From JAVEDQ01 sp963783105 (GTDB lineage: Bacteria > Actinomycetota > Actinomycetes > Frankiales > Frankiaceae): a DNA stretch of 64,000 nucleotides. The notes below the pieces were generated by a model. It searched no databases, had not been told where the DNA came from, and worked only from the letters and a program-made list of their open reading frames with translations. The stretch's first letter is position 1. The number at the start of each line of letters is the position of its first letter. The position numbers and the translations under genes are program-made. The stretch is taken from the NCBI GenBank assembly GCA_963783105.1, contig CAWAMI010000004.1:1-64000 (forward strand). Reading direction: 5' to 3'. Shown here in pieces: positions 1 to 9,156 of this stretch.

Positions 1-1272
1 CGCCAGCCGACGAAGGTCAGCAGGAAGGTGAGGAGGCACAGGCCGACCGCGCCCGTTCCGATGAAGGCTTCGATGGCCGAGTTGTGGGCGTGGCCGCCGA
101 TCTGGACCTTGCTCGGGGAGGAGCCTCCGGGTTCCGCCGAACCCGAAGCCGACCAGATACTCCTTGATCGTCTGAAACTGCTCGAGCGCGATCTGCCACA
201 GCCCGACCCGACCGTTCAGATTGAACAGGCGTTCCCGGCCCTGCCCGCGCTCGGCGATGGACAGGAGTTGGGACGCCGAGTAGACGAGCAGTGCAACCCA
301 GACGCCGACATACGCAGAGACGCTGAGGTAGCGACGGACACCCGAGTCGCGACCCCTCACCCACAGTCCACGGTCACGGCCACGATAAGGCCGGCAAATA
401 TCCCTCGGCTGTCGGACTCGATGACGGCGACGATGAGAAGGGCAAGTCGACAGCACCAGCCGGCCATCGACATCCGGAGATAGATGTGACCGGCGAAGAG
501 GAGACATAAGGCCGCCGCGCCGAAGAATTCGGCGGCGACCAGCGGATGTACGCCATACCAGGTCAGCCGGCCGGTCTCGAGCGTTGCGACCGGCTTGTAC
601 AGGAAAGCGAAGACGGCAAGGCCTGACACGAAGTTCGTGAAGAGCCGGAGGAACGGGCGCGCCACCGCGGTGCCGTCGTCGTCGAGATGGTCGAGAACGC
701 GCGCTGTGTAGACCGCCAGCAGGACAGGCACGAACAACTGCAAGGCGCGAACGAAGGAGTACTTGGGCACGAGCGACCACGAGGTCGACAGCAGCGCCCA
801 GGCCGGCCAACGCCAGCTGACAAAGTGCAGGTTGTTGCCGACCGTACTGCTCCGCGGCAGCCAGGCGAAAAACAGGACCACAGCCATCACGAGGTAGAAG
901 AGGACCTCGATGGCGTTCTGAAGACTTGGCCGCCCACTCGCAGCGTCCTCGACGGAGCGTTCGTTGAAGAACTGCGTGAAGCGTTGCGCAGAGATGTAGA
1001 CGAAGAGCAGCCAAACCCACGGCAGCCATCGGAAGCGAGCCGGCAGACGTTGCACGGCGGCCGAGGCGCTTTCGGCGCTCAATCCCGCCGGTCGAAGGCG
1101 CCAGGCCGCTCCCAAGAAGGCGCAGCCGACGGCAATCAACCCGGGACATCGCCCAGGAAGGCGACCGGACAGCCCGCACTACCGCCACCGACACGAGAGC
1201 CAGGACGCCGGCGAGGGCGACCCTCGTCGTAACCCCATCGGGGACACCGGCCCGCAGAGCCTTGGGCGTCAC
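1..1272 (-). pseudogene. O-antigen ligase/polymerase-like membrane protein, frameshifted and cut by the window edge
   Basis: This is a polytopic membrane protein of the Wzy_C (O-antigen ligase) type, which would polymerise or ligate lipid-linked glycan at the outer face of the membrane. A likely GTG start at 1272 (reading VTPKALRAGVP) leads into a first helix. Many hydrophobic segments follow, and near the left edge comes the family signature GGHAHNSAIEAF. The reading frame changes at about 1135-1165, at about 357-365 and at about 115-135; conserved residues continue across each break. The 3' end lies outside the window. It is the last visible gene of the minus-strand polysaccharide operon. 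Local GC looks lower than in the rest of the window. The class call is fairly secure; ligase versus polymerase cannot be decided. Confidence 0.7.
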
Positions 1273-1400
1273 CGACGGACCCGCCTGCGGCTGTGTGCAT
1301 CAACGGGGCGCAGGGCCGTGGCCGGCCCCTCCCACGGCCGGGACCTGTGGAAGACGCGGCGACTCCCTCCTGGACGCATCGCGCGCGACAGTTTCACCTC

Positions 1401-2609
1401 GGTCAGCCCACTTCGTTCAAGACTCGGTCGCTAGCGCCCAACGCCACGACAGCGCCCAATTGACGCACCACGGTATGACGACGGTCGGATTCAGGATCTT
1501 CGCGTCTCACCACGGTCATGCAGAAGGCGTTCAATATGCACCGAACGCAGCAGCGGGCCGGGGAGGTAGCCCAAGAAGTCGGCGTCAGCCAGATCCCGTG
1601 CCCCCCAAGAGAGGTCGGCAGGTCCTGGGCAGAAGAAGGCGACCGGACGATCGAGCGCGAGGTAAGTCCGTCCAGATGCTGGAGTAGTTGGTGATGAGCG
1701 CCGACGATCTCGCAAGGACGTGGTAGATGCCGACCCGCGCCGTGGCAAGGCTTTCGTCATCCAGCAGAGGCAAGCCGAGATCGGCGTAACGATCGCTGTC
1801 GAAGGGATGCGGACGTACGGCAAGTTGAAGGAAATCTCCCCAGGGGGGCTCGTCGCGAATGCCTGAAGGGCCTCCCCGGTCTCTGTTCGGCTGAGTGCGT
1901 CGCTGTCATACCAGTAGCGGCGTCCGTAGCTGGCTTCCCGGAACGTCGGCGCCCAGATGACGAGAGGCACGTCTGGATTCAGCCCCAACCGGCGTAATGC
2001 CTCGTTCGATGCGGGGGCCAGGTACTGATCGATGTGGGGATTGCCGGTGACCAGCAACTCGTCCACGCCGACTCCCAGCCCGCGCGCCTGACTTCGCCCC
2101 AGGCCCTCGTGCCCGCAACGACGAAGCTGTCCGAACGGCGCTTGCCGCGTGCACCCGGTGGCGTCTTCGGGCCATCCCCGTGCCAGAGGTTCACGAAGAC
2201 TCGTCCCTTGCCTGGCTTGGGCGAGCAGAAGAGTCTGTGGCTGTAGAACACCCGCTCAGCAGTGAGGAAGTGCCACAAGGCGAGCAGAGAAGCCTTCTTG
2301 ACCACACGAAGTCGCGGTTCTTCGTCGACGCCCTCGAGCATCCACGGACGTCCTCGACCTGACCCGACGAAGTGAGCCACACCAGCTGCCATGGCTTCTC
2401 GCGCAGGGCAGCTCTGATCATCTCGACGACGTTTCCTTCGGAGTCGGCATGCCGAAAAAGACAGCACGGTCCGCAGGCCGGAGCACGGTCATCAACGCGG
2501 TGAGCGCTAGCGCAGCCGATCGACGCACGAGTCGGCTCAGGGCGCCGGCAACCGTCCTCCGGGCAGACCGCGCAGCCGCAGGGCGAGCGGCGCGCTTCGG
2601 GGACGACAT
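1401..2609 (-). pseudogene. CDP-glycerol:glycerophosphotransferase (TagF-like), frameshifted
   Basis: This enzyme family transfers glycerol phosphate from CDP-glycerol onto a teichoic-acid-like chain at the inner membrane face. Joined frames give an ATG start at 2609 (MSSPKRAARP), the family motif VFVNLWHGDGPKTP near 2180-2220, a central VTGNPHIDQYLAP and APTFREASYG, and the late motif SSALITNYSSIWTD near 1675-1700. The reading frame must change about five times, for example near 2440, 2330, 2060, 1840 and 1700. The end is taken as the TGA at 1401, after an ending that reads VVALGASDRVLNEVG. The start lies 12 bases after the acyltransferase stop, so the two are co-transcribed. An in-frame TTA leucine codon sits at 1995-1997. 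Function is confident at family level; the acceptor polymer is unknown. Confidence 0.75.
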
Positions 2610-2620
2610 CGGCTGATGCG

Positions 2621-3346
2621 TCAACGGCTCGCCACGACGTGGTACGCGTCCGGGTCGGACCACCAGACCCCCGAACGCTTGACCCTGGCAGGGACTCCCG
2701 CCACCAGTGCGGCGGGAGGGACGTCATCCACGACGACACTGCCGGCGGCGACGACCGCACCGTCTCCGATGGTCACACCCTTCAAGACTGTCGCGCCCAA
2801 TCCGATCCAGACTCGGTCCCCGATCCTGATCGGAGCGGCAGTGGGGCCTGTGCCGAGGCTGTGGTTGTCGCTGTCCCGGATGGTGACGCGCTCGGCTATA
2901 TGCGCGTCCTGACCGATCGCGACGTGTTTGAAGCAGCTGATCCTCGTGCCCGAGTTGATGTATCCGGACGCGAGCTGTAGGTATGCCCCGGGCTGTACCA
3001 CGACATGTGAGCCGCTCACACACGCGAATCTTCCAGCCACATCGACGGTGGCGTCGGGCAGGAGGGTGAAGCTCCCGAGTTCGCAGGCCAATCCCGGCCA
3101 GGGAATCCCGACCAGCAGTTTGCCGGCGCCGCGCATACGGGCCCCGGGATATCGCCGATATGTCACACCGTCGAAGAGGTGGACCGGGCCACGGTGGAGG
3201 GCGGAGACGACGGGCTTGTACGACGAGGCCTGCTGCAGCTTCATCAAGCCGGTTGCCAGCACGCGGCGCGGGCTCTTCCTGCCACACGTGCTCTGATGTC
3301 TCTCATGGCTTGCAAGGGAAGAGCTGGTCAAACCGTCGCTTGCCAC
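2621..3346 (-). CDS. left-handed beta-helix hexapeptide acyltransferase
   Basis: This is an intact 241-codon frame for an O-acetyltransferase of the LacA/NodL/WbbJ type, which would use acetyl-CoA to modify a sugar of the surface polymer. The C-terminal half shows imperfect hexapeptide repeats, with GDRVWIGLGATVLKGVTIG followed by GDGAVVAAGSVV and the closing AGVPARVKR, typical of this fold. The start is uncertain: the N-terminal 34 residues are low in family similarity and a second ATG at 3244 (MKLQQASSYKP) may be the real one. It sits between wecB and tagF in one minus-strand run. It is the only gene of this run that needs no frame correction. Confidence 0.85.
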   Translation of the reverse strand: MASDGLTSSSLASHERHQSTCGRKSPRRVLATGLMKLQQASSYKPVVSALHRGPVHLFDGVTYRRYPGARMRGAGKLLVGIPWPGLACELGSFTLLPDATVDVAGRFACVSGSHVVVQPGAYLQLASGYINSGTRISCFKHVAIGQDAHIAERVTIRDSDNHSLGTGPTAAPIRIGDRVWIGLGATVLKGVTIGDGAVVAAGSVVVDDVPPAALVAGVPARVKRSGVWWSDPDAYHVVASR

Positions 3347-3385
3347 ACTGACCGAGCTCCTCGATCGCGGGTAGCTGGTCCTGGA

Positions 3386-4175
3386 TCACGGTATCGGTAG
3401 GCGCGGCGGCCGGCGCACGATCGAGGCGACGAAGGCAGGGTTGTTCCGGGCGTAGCGCTTCCACAACCGCCGCGGCTCGGTGGCCATGCGGTAGAGCCCA
3501 CTCCAGGCCCGCTTGTTGGAGGACGTCGGGGCCTGCTTCTTCATCCCGCCAGGAAGTCGAAGGCTGCGCCGACGCCGACGAGGACCGGGGCGTCGAGGTC
3601 CTTACGGTTCTCGTGCATCCAGCGCTCTTGCTTCGGCGTGCTCAGCCCGACCCAGACGATGTCCGGCGCGGCCGCGTTGATCTCGGCCACGATCGCCGTC
3701 CGCTCCGAGTCCGACAGCTGGCGGAAGGGCGGCGAGATCGCGCCCACGATCTGGGCGCCCGGGCAGGTCTCGCTCAGCTTCGCCATGAGGTCGTCGAGGA
3801 CATCGGAGTACGCGCCGTAGAGGAACATCCTCCAGCTGTGCTTCGTGGCGGCGGCGCAGGCGGCTCGCATCAGGTCCGGCCCGTACACGCGGCTCACCCA
3901 GTCGGCGCCGGCGCGGCGGCAGGCCCAGACCATGGGCATCCCGTCCGGAACCGTGAGGCCCGAGGCGTTGTGCACGTCGAGCAGCAGGGGATCCCGCTGG
4001 GACTCCATCACCCCGTGCACGCCCGTGACGCAGACGAAGTGTCGTTCCCGGCGCTCGATCCAGCCGGCGAGAACGTCGAGGGCCATCTCGGGGTGACCGT
4101 CGAGATGCCGACTCCGAGCACGTCGACGCGACGGCCGGCCCGCTGGTCCGCCGCGATCGGGGCGAGGGTGCTCAC
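3386..4175 (-). CDS. WecB/TagA/CpsF family glycosyltransferase, two frameshifts
   Basis: The family (GT26) transfers N-acetylmannosaminuronic acid or a related sugar to a lipid-linked acceptor early in teichoic acid or exopolysaccharide synthesis. The central 181-codon frame at 3541-4086 carries the family features FVCVTGVHGVMES, GLTVPDGMPMVW, RVYGPDLM and WVGLSTPKQERWM. The N-terminus (GTG at 4175, VSTLAPIAADQ, then DVLGVGISTVTP) lies in another frame and joins near 4088. The C-terminus (NKRAWSGLYRMATEPRRLWK) lies in another frame after the apparent stop at 3541. The GTG start overlaps the epimerase stop in a GTGA, so translation is probably coupled. Corrected length, about 263 residues, is normal for the family. 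Confidence 0.85.
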
Positions 4176-5173
4176 CGGGCGGCGAGGCTCTTCGCGACCT
4201 GGTCGGACACCCATTCGTAGGTGACCCGAAGACCGTCGCGGAGGCGGGTGGAGGGCTCCCAGCCGAGGTGCTGCCTGGATCAGCGTGTTGTCGCTGTTGC
4301 GGCCGCGCACGCCCTTGGGGGCGTCGAGGAGGTAGTTGCGCTCGAGCTGTGATGCCGGCGATCTCCTCGACGATGTCGACCAGCTGGTTGATCGAGACCA
4401 GCTCGCTCGCTGCCGAGGTTGAGCGGCTCGGCGACGTCGCCGTCCATGATCATCAGCGTGCCGTCGACGCAGTCGTCGATGTACATGAAGCTGCGGGTCT
4501 GCTCGCCGTCGCCCCAGATCTCGATCGTCGGTGTCGCCGGTCAGCTTGGCCTCGGCGACCTTGCGGCAGATGGCGGCCGGCGCCTTCTCGCGGCCGCCGT
4601 CCAGGTGCCGTGCGGGCCGTAGACGTTGTGGAAGCGGGCGACGCGGGTCTCGAGCCCGAAGTCCTCGCGGAAGTGGCGGCACATCCGCTCGCTGAACAGC
4701 TTCTCCCAGCCGTAGCCGTCCTCGGGCATGGCCGGGTAGGCGTCGGCCTCCTTCAGCGGCGGTCGACGTCGGCGTCGGTCTGCTTGTCCGCGGCGTAGAC
4801 GCAGGCCGACGAGGCGAAGAAGAACCGCTCGACCCCGGCGTCGCTGCGCGGCCATCAGCAGGTGCGTGTTGATCAGCACCGAGAGCATGCACGGCGGCCT
4901 TGTTGTTCTCGATGAAGCCCATGCCGCCCATGTCGGCGGCGAGGTTGAAGACGTAGGAAAGCCCTCGACGGCCTCAGCAGCGCTGCGGCGCTCCGAGAGG
5001 TCGAGCTGGAGCTCCTCGGCAACGCTGTCGTGTTGGTGCCACTCCTCCAGGGGCTTCACGTCCACGGCGCGGATGTCCGTGAACCCCTGGAATCGAAGGT
5101 GCCGCACGAGGTGGCCCCCGATGAAGCCGCCCGCACCGGCAACCAGCACGCGCTTGTTCCTGTCCAGCGTCAA
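4172..5173 (-). pseudogene. GDP-mannose 3,5-epimerase-like NAD-dependent epimerase, many frameshifts
   Basis: This is an extended short-chain dehydrogenase that would supply a GDP-linked sugar for the glycan made by the downstream genes. Joined frames give the Rossmann motif GAGGFIGGHLV, then AADMGGMGFIENNKA, a YGWEKLFSERMCRHFRED stretch carrying the YxxxK pair, RVARFHNVYGPHGTW, KAPAAICRKV and MYIDDCVDGTL, a set characteristic of GDP-mannose 3,5-epimerases. A probable TTG start at 5173 follows an AGGGG ribosome site. About eight frame changes are required (near 4960, 4885, 4850, 4765, 4600, 4535, 4410 and 4270). Total length of about 334 codons equals an intact enzyme and no residue block is missing, which argues for sequence errors rather than decay. 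Confidence 0.75.
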
Positions 5174-5453
5174 GGTGGCCCCCTCGCCATGCCGCCAGCC
5201 GCGCACCCACCAACGGCGGTCGAGTGCTACGGACGGTGACCATAACCCTTCGACGTAACGGGCGATACTCCTCGTCAATCTGATTGGCGAGTTTCACCCG
5301 TCGTGCAGCGCCGGTCGTCACTCTGCAGTATCTGCAAATCTCTGACTCGTGCAGGGGGTGCCCTGTAGAACTCGAGATGCAAGGGACTACCCTCCTCTCC
5401 CATCGCGCCCGGGGCTTCGGTTCCTCGGGTCGCCTGCGGGTCCGGGGGGACGT
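5174..5453. promoter_or_regulatory. divergent intergenic region of the polysaccharide locus
   Basis: This 280-base gene-free stretch separates the minus-strand epimerase operon from the plus-strand decarboxylase gene, so it must carry promoters for both directions. It is visibly richer in A/T than its surroundings between about 5230 and 5400. I could not assign -35/-10 boxes or an operator with confidence. Confidence 0.35.
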
Positions 5454-6398
5454 ATGAAGCACGCCGTAGTCACTGGTGGGGCGGGTTTTCTGGGCTCACA
5501 CCTCTGCGAGCGTCTGCTGGCCGACGGGTACGGGGTCACGTGCCTCGATAGCTTTCTCACCGGCACGCCGACGAACATCGCTCACCTGTTGCCGGAGCCG
5601 TGCTTCCGCCTCGTCCGCTGCGATGTGACCAATTACATTCACATTCCCTCGTCCGTAGACCTAGTGCTGCACTTCGCGTCACCGGCCAGCCCGATCGACT
5701 ACTTGCAGTTGCCGATCGAGACGCTCAAGGTCGGGTCGATCGGCACGATGCACGCCCTCGGCCTGGCCAAGGAGAAGGGGGCTCGCTTCGTCCTCGCCAG
5801 CACCAGCGAGGTCTACGGCGACCCTCAGATCCACCCGCAACCCGAGGACTACTGGGGCCACGTCAACCCGGTCGGCCCGCGCGGGGTCTACGACGAAGCC
5901 AAGCGCTATGCGGAAGCCCTGACCATGGCCTACCGGCGCACGCACGCGGTGGACACGGGCATCGTCCGCATCTTCAACACCTTTGGGGAGCGGATGCGTC
6001 CGAACGACGGACGCGCCATACCGGCGTTTGCCACCCAGGCTCTACAGGGCGAGCCGATCACGGTTGCCGGTGACGGATCGCAGACACGCTCAATCATCTA
6101 TGTCGCCGACCTTGTCGAGGGCATCCTTCGCCTCGCCGACTCCGGTCACAGCGGACCGATGAACATCGGCAACCCGCACGAACTCAGCATGCTCGCCCTC
6201 GCGAAGCTGATCCGGGAGCTCGCCGGGAGCAGCTCGTCGATCACCTTCATCGAGCGACCCGTGGACGACCCCTGCGTGCGCAAGCCCGACATCTCGCTCG
6301 CCGAGAGAGTGCTCGGCTGGCGGCCGGTCGTTGACGTCGAAGACGGCTTACGTCGCACGCTCGCCTGGTTCAGCGACTCGCTCGCCGTCGCCGCGTGA
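5454..6398 (+). CDS. UDP-glucuronate decarboxylase-like NAD-dependent sugar epimerase/dehydratase
   Basis: This is an extended SDR enzyme of 314 residues that most resembles UDP-glucuronic acid decarboxylase (UDP-xylose synthase), which makes a nucleotide-activated pentose. Visible features are the NAD-binding GGAGFLG at residues 8-14, FASPASPIDY at 74-83 typical of the decarboxylase group, STSEVYGDP at 116-124, the catalytic pair Y146 and K150 within YDEAK, and a C-terminal NIGNPHE substrate-binding loop. The ATG at 5454 follows a GGGGGA stretch. It is divergent from the epimerase operon and probably feeds the same polymer. A rare in-frame TTA codon is present at 6348-6350. A dTDP-glucose dehydratase-like role is less likely. 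Confidence 0.85.
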   Translation: MKHAVVTGGAGFLGSHLCERLLADGYGVTCLDSFLTGTPTNIAHLLPEPCFRLVRCDVTNYIHIPSSVDLVLHFASPASPIDYLQLPIETLKVGSIGTMHALGLAKEKGARFVLASTSEVYGDPQIHPQPEDYWGHVNPVGPRGVYDEAKRYAEALTMAYRRTHAVDTGIVRIFNTFGERMRPNDGRAIPAFATQALQGEPITVAGDGSQTRSIIYVADLVEGILRLADSGHSGPMNIGNPHELSMLALAKLIRELAGSSSSITFIERPVDDPCVRKPDISLAERVLGWRPVVDVEDGLRRTLAWFSDSLAVAA

Positions 6399-6572
6399 CG
6401 ACGGACCAGCTGAGACGGCCTCGCCTTCCACAGCACGCCCAGCGGGGCGGGTAGGTCCGCCAGCTGCTAGGCGAACTAGGCTGGCTCCCGCCCTGAGACA
6501 TCAGTCGGCCTGACGCTCGGCGATCGCCCTGGCTCGTGCTGAATCACCCGCAGCGGTAGGCAACATGGACGT

Positions 6573-7313
6573 ATGCGGCACATTTCCGAGCGGATCCAGA
6601 TCGCTCTCGTCGCCGTCGGTGTCCTCGCCGTCTCCGCCTTCTGGGCCTACCTGCTCACCACCACACCGGAACCCGAGCCGTTTCCCGCTCCGTCGAGCGG
6701 ATCCAGTACCCAGGCGGGCCTCGGGCACCGGGTGACCTTCGTCGGTGACGCCTTCACCGCGCCGACCCCGAGCGGCGGCAACGGGCCGAACGCCTACCCC
6801 GCGCTGATCGCCAACCGGTTCGGCTGGCAGCAGACGACGCTGGCCAACGACGGCATCGGCTACGTCGCCCGCGGCCAGATGGGCCTGACGCTGGCCGGGC
6901 TGACCGGGCCGATCGTCGACAGCCGGCCCGACCTGCTCGTGGTCTTCGCCGGACGTGCCGACGCGGCCTCCGCCGACGCCCGCGCCGTCGGGCCCGCCGC
7001 CCGCGAGTTCTACGACGGGCTGCGCCGGCAGCTGCCGGACACGCGGATCGTGGTCGTCGGGCCGATCGCGACCGACGCGACACCGCCGTCCGGTGCCGCA
7101 GGAGTGCGTGACGCCCTGGCCGCGGAGGTCCAGCGAACGCCGAACGCCTCCTTCGTCGATCCCCTCGCCGAGAAGTGGTTCGCCGACGCTCCCGCGGGGT
7201 CGATCGCCGCCGACGGCCAGCACCCGACCGACGTCGGCCACCGGGTGATAGCCGAGAAACTCTCGGCGGATCTGCTCGCGTTGGGCGTCGCGCCGCAGAC
7301 CTCGTCGTCCTGA
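6573..7313 (+). CDS. membrane-anchored SGNH-hydrolase-like protein lacking the catalytic serine
   Basis: The 246-residue protein has one N-terminal transmembrane or signal-anchor helix (about residues 9-29), a short Pro/Ser linker, then an SGNH-like domain outside the membrane. Block I reads VGDAFTAP at 57-64, where the family has GDS; the nucleophilic serine position is alanine A60. Block V is kept as DGQHP with D214 and H217. If the fold assignment is right, ordinary esterase chemistry should be lost, leaving a binding role or a moved nucleophile. It stands alone between the decarboxylase and a convergent peptidase gene. No good ribosome site precedes the ATG. Confidence 0.7.
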   Translation: MRHISERIQIALVAVGVLAVSAFWAYLLTTTPEPEPFPAPSSGSSTQAGLGHRVTFVGDAFTAPTPSGGNGPNAYPALIANRFGWQQTTLANDGIGYVARGQMGLTLAGLTGPIVDSRPDLLVVFAGRADAASADARAVGPAAREFYDGLRRQLPDTRIVVVGPIATDATPPSGAAGVRDALAAEVQRTPNASFVDPLAEKWFADAPAGSIAADGQHPTDVGHRVIAEKLSADLLALGVAPQTSSS

Positions 7314-7358
7314 GAGGCTGACGGCCGAGGATCACCCGGCCCGGACGACAGGCCCTGC

Positions 7359-9048
7359 TCAGAAGGCGCTGTCGGGCGCCGCGTCGAGCGTGGCGAGCGT
7401 GCGGGCGAACGCGAGGACCTGCGCGTAGGCGAGGCGCCGGTCGAGCTTCTCGAGGTCGAGGAGCTTCGGCTGCTGCCGGCTGCCGGCCTGGAGCAGGTAG
7501 GTGGGCAGCGGCACCAGGCTCACCGTGCCGAGCCCGCCGGCGTAGAGCGGCGCCCCCTCGCCGAGGTAGATCGGGGTGGGTTGCACGGCGGCGACCGGTC
7601 CGACGGGGCGGCCGGACTGCGCGACGGCGCGGACGGCGTCGAGCCACGCCTTCTGCTCGGTGTTGGTCGGGCTCGTGGAGCCGGTCCGCCGGCAGGTGTA
7701 GGTGGTGCCCCACTCGTAGTCGCCGGTCGCGACGTAGCGGCCGTTCCGGTCGGTCCAGCGGGTGCAGCCGAGATGCTCCACCGTGAGCCCGGCGACCGCC
7801 GACCGGTAGATCGACGGGTGGTCGGCCATCCAGACGCTGGTGGCGTCGCTGCCGACCTCCGGCCGGGGCGTGGGGATCGGCGTCGTGAACTGCGGCAGCT
7901 GGAAGTGGCCGGTGACGAACGCGAAGTAGATCGGCCGGCGGTGCGGCCGGCAGGCGAAGTGCTGGGCGAGCGCGAGCATGCCGAGGGCGCCGTTCTCCTC
8001 GGTGGCGTTGGGCCCGTCGGTGTGGGTGTTGACGATCAGCGGCCGGGCCGTCGGGTCGCGTCCGGGGAGCCAGCCCCAGATCGTCTCCGTCGCGGCGCCC
8101 GACGTGACCGCGGCGGTGAGCGTGACCGTCGCGGTGGCCGCGCCCGAGGCGGCGGCACGCGACAGGCGGGCGCCGGTGGCGTCGCCGACCCAGACGGCCG
8201 GGCAGCCCGGGTCGCCCTTCGTCGGCACCCCGGAGGTGGCCGGGTAGGGCGTGATGAACGGGTTGTACTGGTTCGCGACCTCGTCGTCCGGCAGGCCGGT
8301 GTAGGCGACGATGACCGCCTTCACGCCGGCGTTCTTGGCGTCCAGCAGGCCGACGGGGGAGAAGATGCCGACGAAAGCCGGGTTGTTCTGCACCGCGGCG
8401 TAGGCCTCGTAGTCGGCGGCGGCCTGCTGCGACGTCTTGCCGCGCTCGTAGCCGCCCGTCGCCGCCTGGCCGGCGGCGAGCGAGAAGGTCGACGGCGCGG
8501 CCCGCACGAGGGCGACGCCGCCGCGGGCCGGCAGCCAGAACGCCGGGGAGTAGCCGGTGCCCGAGGTGCCGATCACCGCCGGCGGATAGGTGCCGAGGTC
8601 GACCAGCTTGCCGGTCACGCCCTGGGCGCGGCGTCGTTCCCGAGTAGGGGTAGTAGTAGGCGAGCGGCACCCGACCCGACGGCCCGCTCGTCGAGGGCTG
8701 GGTGACCGACAGGGCGTAGTCCCGCGCCAGCCATCGGCCGAACGTCTTGCGGTCCCGCCGCAGCCGGAAGCCGTGGACGCGGCCCATCCGGTCGGCGATC
8801 CAGTCGACGAACTGGTTGTGGCCGGCGCTGCCGGTGTAGCGGGTGCCGACGTCGACCAGCCGGTGCTGCCAGTTCCAGAAGGTGTCGATCGACGGCAGTC
8901 CGGGATAGCCGGCCGCGGCGTCGGCGGCGCGAGACGTCGTCGGTGTCAGCGCCGCGAGCGCGCCCGCGCCGGCCGCGCCGAGCAGCAGGGTCCGGCGGGA
9001 GAGACCTGCGCCGGACGCGATCGGGTCGGATCCGTCGATTGCCGCCAT
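7359..9048 (-). CDS. Tat-exported M28-like peptidase, one frameshift
   Basis: The N-terminus from the ATG at 9048 carries a twin-arginine signal, SRRTLLLGAAGAGALAAL, at about residues 16-34. The mature part contains a long insert compatible with a protease-associated domain and then an M28-like metal site, IVNTHTDGPNATEENGALG, with the H-x-D and E-E-N-G elements of zinc aminopeptidases. The reading frame changes near 8620-8640, between PYYYPYSGTT-type sequence and VTGKLVDLG, where one base appears to be missing in a GC-rich run. Corrected length is about 562 residues. It should act outside the cell on peptides. Substrate is unknown; other metal-binding residues were not checked. Confidence 0.65.
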
Positions 9049-9156
9049 GGCCGCCCCCTCGCGTCCGGCTGTCGATTTCCGTCCCGGGGGTGAGTTACAC
9101 CTCCGGCCGACACTCCTGCCTGCTGGGCAGCTCCCGGGTCGCGCCGATGGCGCGTG

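Noticed and set aside
1262..1687. Plus-strand frame of 141 codons in the polysaccharide locus
   Set aside because: It is antisense to the ends of the wzy-like and tagF-like genes and has no motif or ribosome site.
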